NCBI GenBank assembly: GCA_027323595.1
Contig: DAHWBL010000408.1
Location: 1 to 10,617 of the forward strand
Reading direction: 5' to 3'
Length of the DNA stretch: 10,617 bases
From: Acetobacteraceae bacterium
GTDB taxonomy: Bacteria; Pseudomonadota; Alphaproteobacteria; Acetobacterales; Acetobacteraceae
The notes beneath the pieces were generated by a model. The model ran no database searches. It saw only the letters and a program-made list of their open reading frames with translations, and was not told the origin of the DNA. The first letter of the stretch is position 1; every line of letters starts with the position of its first letter. A program made the position numbers and the translations under genes. Shown in pieces: positions 6,189 through 10,617 of the stretch.

Positions 6189-7753
6189 GGCGTCACCACG
6201 TCAGCAAATTCCGCGGCATAATGTTGCTTCAGCTCGCGCTTGAGAATTTTCCCATAGGCGTTCTTTGGCAAGTCATCGACGAAGCGAAAATAGCGCGGCT
6301 TCTTGTAACCAGCGAGATTTTCCTGGCACAGCGCGATCAGACTGCCTTCCGTCACCGCCGCATTCTCTCGCGGTCGCACCAGCGCGAGAACCGACTCGCC
6401 CCAGAGCCGGTCGGGGATACCGATCACCGCAACCTCGACCACGTCGGGATGCAATGCCAAAATCTCCTCTACCTCGCGTGGATAGATGTTGGCGCCACCG
6501 CTGATGATCATCTCCTTTTTCCGGTCGAGCAGATAGAGGTATCCGTCCTCGTCGAACCGCGCGAGATCACCGGTATGATAGATGCCGCCCTTGAATGCCT
6601 CCGCCGTCGCCACATCGTCTCGCCAGTAGCCTTTCATCACCACCGGGCCGGTGATGCACACCTCGCCGATCTCGCCAACCGAAACCGGCCTTGCGTTCTC
6701 ATCCAGCACCGTGACGCTGATGCCGGCCCGCACCTTTCCGGCCGACGCCAGCCGCTGCTCGATGCGTGGGTCTTCGCTCAACACGTGATCCTGGCGCTCA
6801 AGCATCGAAATCGTCATCGGGCTCTCGCCCTGCCCATAGATCTGACAGAGCATCGGCCCCCATTGGCGGATCGCGCGCTTCAGGTCCTCGACCAGCATGT
6901 TGGCGCCGCCGTAGCCGATGAATTTCAGCGACGACAAATCGAATCGCGCGATCGCCGGCGACCGCAACAGCATGGTGATCATCGTCGGCGCGACGAACGC
7001 GATCTTGCTCACCTTGTGTCGTTCGATCAGACCAAAGATATGCTCCGGATCAAAGCTCGGGGAATCATTGATCACCTGGGTCGCACCACCAAGCGTGATC
7101 GGCAGCATCCACAACCCGCTGCCGTGGGTAAGCGGACCGGCATGCAGGACCATGTCCTGCGGAAGCAGCGGATAGACCTCACTCAAATAGTGATCGGTCA
7201 TAAAACGAAGATTGCCGTGCGTGACCATCGCACCCTTTGGGCGGCCGGTCGTTCCGGATGTGTAGAAGAACCAGCACACATCCCCCTCCGCAGTTTCCGC
7301 ATCCGCGTCATCCGGCGCGCCCGCGGCGAGCAGATCATCATAGCAAAGCGTGTCCGACGCTCCGCCATCAACGCCGATGAAGCATGAGACCTCCGGCAAC
7401 TCTGCCCGCACCGCGGCCATCCCGTCCGCGAACTCCTTGGTGAACACAACGAATTTCGCGCCCGAATGGGCGATAATAAACTGGTATTCGCGCGGATGAA
7501 GCCGCGCATTGATCGGCACCACAACGCCACCTGCCTTGAAGCTGGCGAACATCGTCTCCATCAGTTCGGGACAGTTGCGTTGCAACACCGCGACCCGATC
7601 ACCCTTGGCCAGCCCCATGCTGCGCAGCGCACTCGCCAGCCGGTTTGCCCGCTGGTTGAACGCACGAAAGCTTCTCTGCTGGCCCTTATAGATGACCGCG
7701 ATGTGCTCTGGATGGCGCGCGGCTGCGGTGGAGAGAATCGATCCGATATTCAT
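6185..7753 (-). CDS. AMP-forming acyl-CoA ligase (ANL superfamily)
   Basis: This enzyme activates a carboxylic acid to its CoA thioester using ATP, via an acyl-adenylate. It is 522 aa, a usual family length. The ATP-binding loop YTSGTTGRPKG is at 164-174 and the A5 motif reads YGQGE at 306-310, with Gly where Thr is common. HTGD is at 393-396, the hinge region DRKKEMIISGGANIYPREVE at 410-429, and the catalytic lysine is probably Lys502 in NAYGKILKREL. It starts with an ATGA overlap on livF (AGGTGA lies 6 bases before the ATG) and ends with an ATGA overlap into the dehydrogenase. Next to a Liv-type importer it probably activates the imported acid; aromatic, alicyclic, branched or fatty acids are all possible. 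Confidence 0.92.
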   Translation of the reverse strand: MNIGSILSTAAARHPEHIAVIYKGQQRSFRAFNQRANRLASALRSMGLAKGDRVAVLQRNCPELMETMFASFKAGGVVVPINARLHPREYQFIIAHSGAKFVVFTKEFADGMAAVRAELPEVSCFIGVDGGASDTLCYDDLLAAGAPDDADAETAEGDVCWFFYTSGTTGRPKGAMVTHGNLRFMTDHYLSEVYPLLPQDMVLHAGPLTHGSGLWMLPITLGGATQVINDSPSFDPEHIFGLIERHKVSKIAFVAPTMITMLLRSPAIARFDLSSLKFIGYGGANMLVEDLKRAIRQWGPMLCQIYGQGESPMTISMLERQDHVLSEDPRIEQRLASAGKVRAGISVTVLDENARPVSVGEIGEVCITGPVVMKGYWRDDVATAEAFKGGIYHTGDLARFDEDGYLYLLDRKKEMIISGGANIYPREVEEILALHPDVVEVAVIGIPDRLWGESVLALVRPRENAAVTEGSLIALCQENLAGYKKPRYFRFVDDLPKNAYGKILKRELKQHYAAEFADVVTP

Positions 7754-8490
7754 GCTGGTTCACCTGGCTTTGAGACGTTCGTCACGCTGAGATGTTGCCG
7801 ATAGGCCTGTGGATCAGCGAGCATCTGCGCGCGATCGCCGCGATGGACGATTCGACCCTTGTTCATCACAAGAAAATTTCGGCCCACGCGCAATGCGAAG
7901 CCGAGGTTCTGCTCGACCATCAGCACCGAGCACCCTTGCGCGCTCAGCAACTCAACAACCCTGCCGACTTCCTCGACAATCTTTGGACTCAGCCCTTCGG
8001 AGGGCTCGTCCATGCAGATCAGGTCCGGGTTCTGGATCAGTGCGCGGGCGACAGCGAGCATCTGCTGTTCTCCACCCGACAGATAGCCGCCACTGGCACG
8101 CCGCCTTTCTGCCATCCACGGAAAAATCTCGAATATCCTGTCGATATCCCACTGCCCAGGGCGCGCCTTGCGGGATGCAAGCGCGAGATTCTCCGCCACG
8201 GTGAGGGTGGGGAAAATTCGATGCCCCTGCGGAACCCAGCCTATGCCACGCCGGACGATCGCGTGGGTCGCCAGGCCTGCTATCGGCTCACCACGAAAAT
8301 GAATCGTTCCTCCGGAGGGAACCGGCATTCCCAGAATCGTCTGTAGAGTTGTGGTTTTTCCCACACCGTTGCGTCCGAGCAGAACCGTGATGTCGCCTTC
8401 ATCCAGGCTGAGCGAAACACCTTGCAGAATATGGCTGGCGCCGAAGCGAACATGAAGGTGCTCAACCTCCAGAAGCGGGCGGTGGCTCAT
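7750..8490 (-). CDS. livF: Branched-chain-amino-acid-type ABC transporter ATPase LivF
   Basis: This is one of two cytoplasmic ATPases driving a HAAT-family importer; it is 246 aa, typical for LivF. Walker A GRNGVGKT is at 39-46, the Q-loop Gln88 lies in VPQGHRIFPTLTV, the signature YLSGGEQQ is at 136-143, and Walker B LICMDE is at 157-162 with EPSEGLSP. The switch position reads VEQN (192-195) with Gln in place of His, which is usual for LivF and separates it from LivG. A strong GGAGG lies 7 bases before the ATG, which overlaps the livG stop as ATGA. Liv-type systems also carry aromatic and other carboxylates, so the name does not fix the substrate. Confidence 0.93.
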   Translation of the reverse strand: MSHRPLLEVEHLHVRFGASHILQGVSLSLDEGDITVLLGRNGVGKTTTLQTILGMPVPSGGTIHFRGEPIAGLATHAIVRRGIGWVPQGHRIFPTLTVAENLALASRKARPGQWDIDRIFEIFPWMAERRRASGGYLSGGEQQMLAVARALIQNPDLICMDEPSEGLSPKIVEEVGRVVELLSAQGCSVLMVEQNLGFALRVGRNFLVMNKGRIVHRGDRAQMLADPQAYRQHLSVTNVSKPGEPA

Positions 8491-9239
8491 TGCGGGGCCT
8501 CCACCTGGCCGAAATAGACCTCCGCCACGCGCGGATCGGCCTGCACCTCACTTGGCGAGCCCTCGACCAGGACACGCCCTTGGTGAAGTACCGAAACCGA
8601 ATCGGCGATCGCGAACACCACGTCCATGTCGTGCTCGACGATCAGCAGCGTCAATGTGCGCGGCAACTGCGCCAGCATCGCCACCATCGCCTGCGTCTCG
8701 GCCGGCGACATGCCCGCGGTTGGCTCGTCGAGCAGGAGAATGCGTGGCTCTCCGGCCAGTGCAATCGCGATTTCAAGTTGCCTATGCTCACCATAGGCGA
8801 GATCGCACGCCGCAACGTTGGCGCGACCACAAAGCTCCAGCCGTCCGAGTATCGCGTCCGCCTCGTCATCGATGTGACTATGGCGCCCCGCACCAGCAAG
8901 TATCCGGCTACCCATGCGTCGGCGCGCGAGGATTGCCAGGCGCACATTCTGTCGCACGTCCAATCCCGGAAAGATGGCGTTGCGCTGAAAGGTCCGCGTT
9001 ACCCCGCGCGCCCACATCTTATGCGGCGGCAGGCCCGTCACCTGCTCTCCATCGAGAAGAACGCGACCCGATGTCGGGCGCAGCTGCCCCCCGATGATGC
9101 TGAAGAAGGTGCTTTTCCCAGCCCCGTTCACGCCGATGATGGCGCGGCGCTCGCCGCTCGCCACTGACAGTGTGACACCGCCGAGCGCATGAAACCCACC
9201 GAACGATTTCCAGATTTCTTCGACTGCAAGCTGGCTCAC
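8487..9239 (-). CDS. livG: Branched-chain-amino-acid-type ABC transporter ATPase LivG
   Basis: This is the second ATPase of the importer, 250 aa from the chosen GTG at 9239. Walker A GVNGAGKST is at 36-44, Q-loop Gln85 in TFQRNAIFPGLDV, a LivG-style signature LAYGEHRQLE at 147-156, Walker B ILLLDE at 167-172 with EPTAGMSP, and switch His203 in VEHDMD. The open frame reaches 9347, but the extra residues overlap livM and look unlike the family. The GTG has AGGTG a few bases upstream and forms a GTGA overlap with the livM stop, matching the pattern of the neighbouring junctions. Confidence 0.92.
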   Translation of the reverse strand: MSQLAVEEIWKSFGGFHALGGVTLSVASGERRAIIGVNGAGKSTFFSIIGGQLRPTSGRVLLDGEQVTGLPPHKMWARGVTRTFQRNAIFPGLDVRQNVRLAILARRRMGSRILAGAGRHSHIDDEADAILGRLELCGRANVAACDLAYGEHRQLEIAIALAGEPRILLLDEPTAGMSPAETQAMVAMLAQLPRTLTLLIVEHDMDVVFAIADSVSVLHQGRVLVEGSPSEVQADPRVAEVYFGQVEAPQ

Positions 9240-10234
9240 GCCACACCTCGGCGCAACCGCTGCCAGCCACGCCCTGCCAGGCCGAGTATTCCGTCGCGCG
9301 CGATGGTGATCAGGACGATGAACAGCAAGCCCAGGAACAAGCTCCAATATTGCGTGTAGGAGCTCAGCCAGTTTTGCAACATTATGACCACGCCCGCACC
9401 GATCACCGGACCCACCAAGGTTCCCGCTCCGCCGACCAGCACCATCACAAGAACCGAGGCGGATTCCGTCCAGTGCGCGGAATCCGGAGCGACAAAAAAG
9501 TTGAACTGTGCGTTGAGAATTCCGGCAAATGCGGCAAACCCTGCGCCGATCACGAACACCGCCAACCGGTATCCACGCACGTCAAAGCCGATGGCGCGCA
9601 TCCTGCGCGGGTTTTCACGAATGCCCGCCAGAACCTCGCCGAACGGAGAACCAACGATGCGGCGCATCAGCATGAAGCAGATGACGAACCCGACCAGAAC
9701 AGTGTAGTAGATCTGGAGTCGTGAGCCCAGCACATGCGCACCGAAGAACGTTGCGGCGGGAATATTGAGGCCGTCGGAGCCACCGGTCAGCCAGTTCCAG
9801 CGATAGGCAACCGAATAGATCATCTGCCCGAATGCGAAGGTGATCATCAGGAAGTAGAACCCAGAAAGGCGGATCGACAACCAACCAATCGCAACAGCCA
9901 GGACCATCGACACGACGAGCCCGATGACCGTGGTTACCACCAGTTCGTGGGTCAGGAATTTCGCAGCCAGCCCCGCGGCGTAGGAGCCCGTTGCGAAGAA
10001 GGCCGCGTGGCCGAGCGACACGAGCCCGGTGTATCCGAGCAGCAGATCCAGGCTCATGGCAAAGATCGCGAAGATCATCACCTCGATCACAAGCGACATG
10101 ATGTAGGGCGGCAGACCAAACTGTGGTGCGACGACGAGGCCAACGAGCACCGCGGCACCGACGCTCCACCCGAGGCGCCGCGCGACGGCGCGATCTGCCG
10201 GTGCTGTGGTCGCAATAGCGGTTGTTTCGGCCAT
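9236..10234 (-). CDS. livM: Branched-chain-amino-acid-type ABC permease LivM
   Basis: This is an inner-membrane permease subunit, expected to pair with LivH; it is 332 aa. A short cytoplasmic N-terminus is followed by many hydrophobic segments (about 24-40, 45-70, 97-117, 125-140, 174-191, 224-241, 258-287, 297-313). The region GEVLAGIRENPRRMRAIGFD at 199-218 is the LivM cytoplasmic loop contacting the ATPase, and GGAGTLVGPVIGA at 268-280 is characteristic. The ATG follows the livH stop after 2 bases, with GAGGAAG inside the livH end serving as a ribosome site. The start is well supported. Confidence 0.93.
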   Translation of the reverse strand: MAETTAIATTAPADRAVARRLGWSVGAAVLVGLVVAPQFGLPPYIMSLVIEVMIFAIFAMSLDLLLGYTGLVSLGHAAFFATGSYAAGLAAKFLTHELVVTTVIGLVVSMVLAVAIGWLSIRLSGFYFLMITFAFGQMIYSVAYRWNWLTGGSDGLNIPAATFFGAHVLGSRLQIYYTVLVGFVICFMLMRRIVGSPFGEVLAGIRENPRRMRAIGFDVRGYRLAVFVIGAGFAAFAGILNAQFNFFVAPDSAHWTESASVLVMVLVGGAGTLVGPVIGAGVVIMLQNWLSSYTQYWSLFLGLLFIVLITIARDGILGLAGRGWQRLRRGVA

Positions 10235-10236
10235 GG

Positions 10237-10617
10237 TCAGTCCGCTTCCTCGTCCGGAAGCCGAAGCGAGCGAACCAGCAAAGCGGTTGCCATCACCATG
10301 AAAATTATGAAGCTGGCGAGTTGTGGAATCAAAGCCTTGCCGTAGGTTTCCGAGAAACCGATCAACAAACTGGACCAGAATGCACCAGTGATGTTGCCAA
10401 GTCCGCCGACCACGACGACGATTAATGTCGTGATCAACACATCAAAATCGAGTCCGGGGTAGGCACCAAGCAGGGGCGCGCCGAGCGCCCCGCCCAGTCC
10501 CGCGAGCGCGGCGCCAAAACCAAAGGAGACCGTGAACAGGCCAAACACGTCAAAACCCAGACCACCAACCATGAAGCGGTCCGATACCGTGGCGCGGATA
10601 AGTGCGCCGATCTGTGT
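10237..10617 (-). CDS. livH: Branched-chain-amino-acid-type ABC permease LivH, C-terminal part
   Basis: The last 126 residues of the second permease are present; the frame is open to the right edge, so the start lies outside. The window copy begins TQIGALIRATVSDRF, matching the LivH loop motif G-x-x-I-R-A-T before lGf-type sequence. Hydrophobic segments follow, with VVVVGGLGNITGAFWSSLL and a charged tail ending LPDEEAD. A complete LivH is near 290 residues, so more than half is missing. It is the first liv gene in view; a binding protein and the operon promoter would be expected further upstream, beyond the right edge. Confidence 0.9.
   Translation of the reverse strand, partial: TQIGALIRATVSDRFMVGGLGFDVFGLFTVSFGFGAALAGLGGALGAPLLGAYPGLDFDVLITTLIVVVVGGLGNITGAFWSSLLIGFSETYGKALIPQLASFIIFMVMATALLVRSLRLPDEEAD

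Noticed and set aside
6089..7387. 432-codon open frame on the plus strand opposite the ligase
   Set aside because: Antisense shadow; the minus strand has all ligase motifs and the plus-strand translation resembles no family.
9240..9347. Longer N-terminus for livG
   Set aside because: It would overlap livM by over 100 bases and encodes residues unlike LivG; the GTG at 9239 with a GTGA overlap fits better.

Overview
The window looks like chromosomal DNA of a GC-rich alphaproteobacterium. My guess is Rhodospirillales/Acetobacteraceae, but that rests only on base composition and gene style. It splits into two unlike halves separated by a tRNA gene and a mobile-element scar.

Left half (1-4573): two membrane sensor histidine kinases lie head to head. 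The first is on the minus strand, starts at 1743 and runs off the left edge, so its ATPase domain is missing here. The second is on the plus strand, most likely starts at 2453, and is complete. Both have TM - periplasmic Cache-like sensor - TM - PAS - HisKA, and long motifs match between them, so they are paralogs from an inverted duplication. The roughly 700 bases between them hold no convincing gene. That gap contains two short tandem repeats beside the first kinase's start, a perfect inverted repeat, a plausible sigma-70-like promoter and an AT-rich hairpin followed by seven T. Its right-hand 285 bases are strikingly AT-rich between extremely GC-rich neighbours. No response regulator is visible.

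Middle (4574-5039): a complete tRNA-Thr (anticodon CGT, CCA encoded) begins 27 bases after the second kinase. Its 3' side carries two pairs of 9-base direct repeats, then a truncated IS3-family remnant: a terminal end at 5022 and the first ~29 codons of OrfA. This looks like an old integration site later hit by an IS.

Right half (5040-10617): six genes on the minus strand form one tightly packed operon, read right to left. They are livH (cut by the right edge), livM, livG, livF (a branched-chain-amino-acid-type ABC importer without its binding protein in view), an AMP-forming acyl-CoA ligase and a zinc-dependent MDR alcohol dehydrogenase. Four of the five junctions are 4-base ATGA/GTGA overlaps and the fifth is a 2-base gap, so translation is probably coupled. 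The set suggests import of a carboxylic acid (possibly aromatic, alicyclic or branched), its CoA activation, and oxidation of an alcohol in the same pathway. The substrate cannot be read from the sequence. By eye this half is less GC-rich than the kinases, consistent with a separate origin at the tRNA boundary.

I found no clearly new system. The best leads are the divergent kinase pair with its AT-rich leader region, the tRNA-adjacent scar, and the IS remnant hairpin over the OrfA start.
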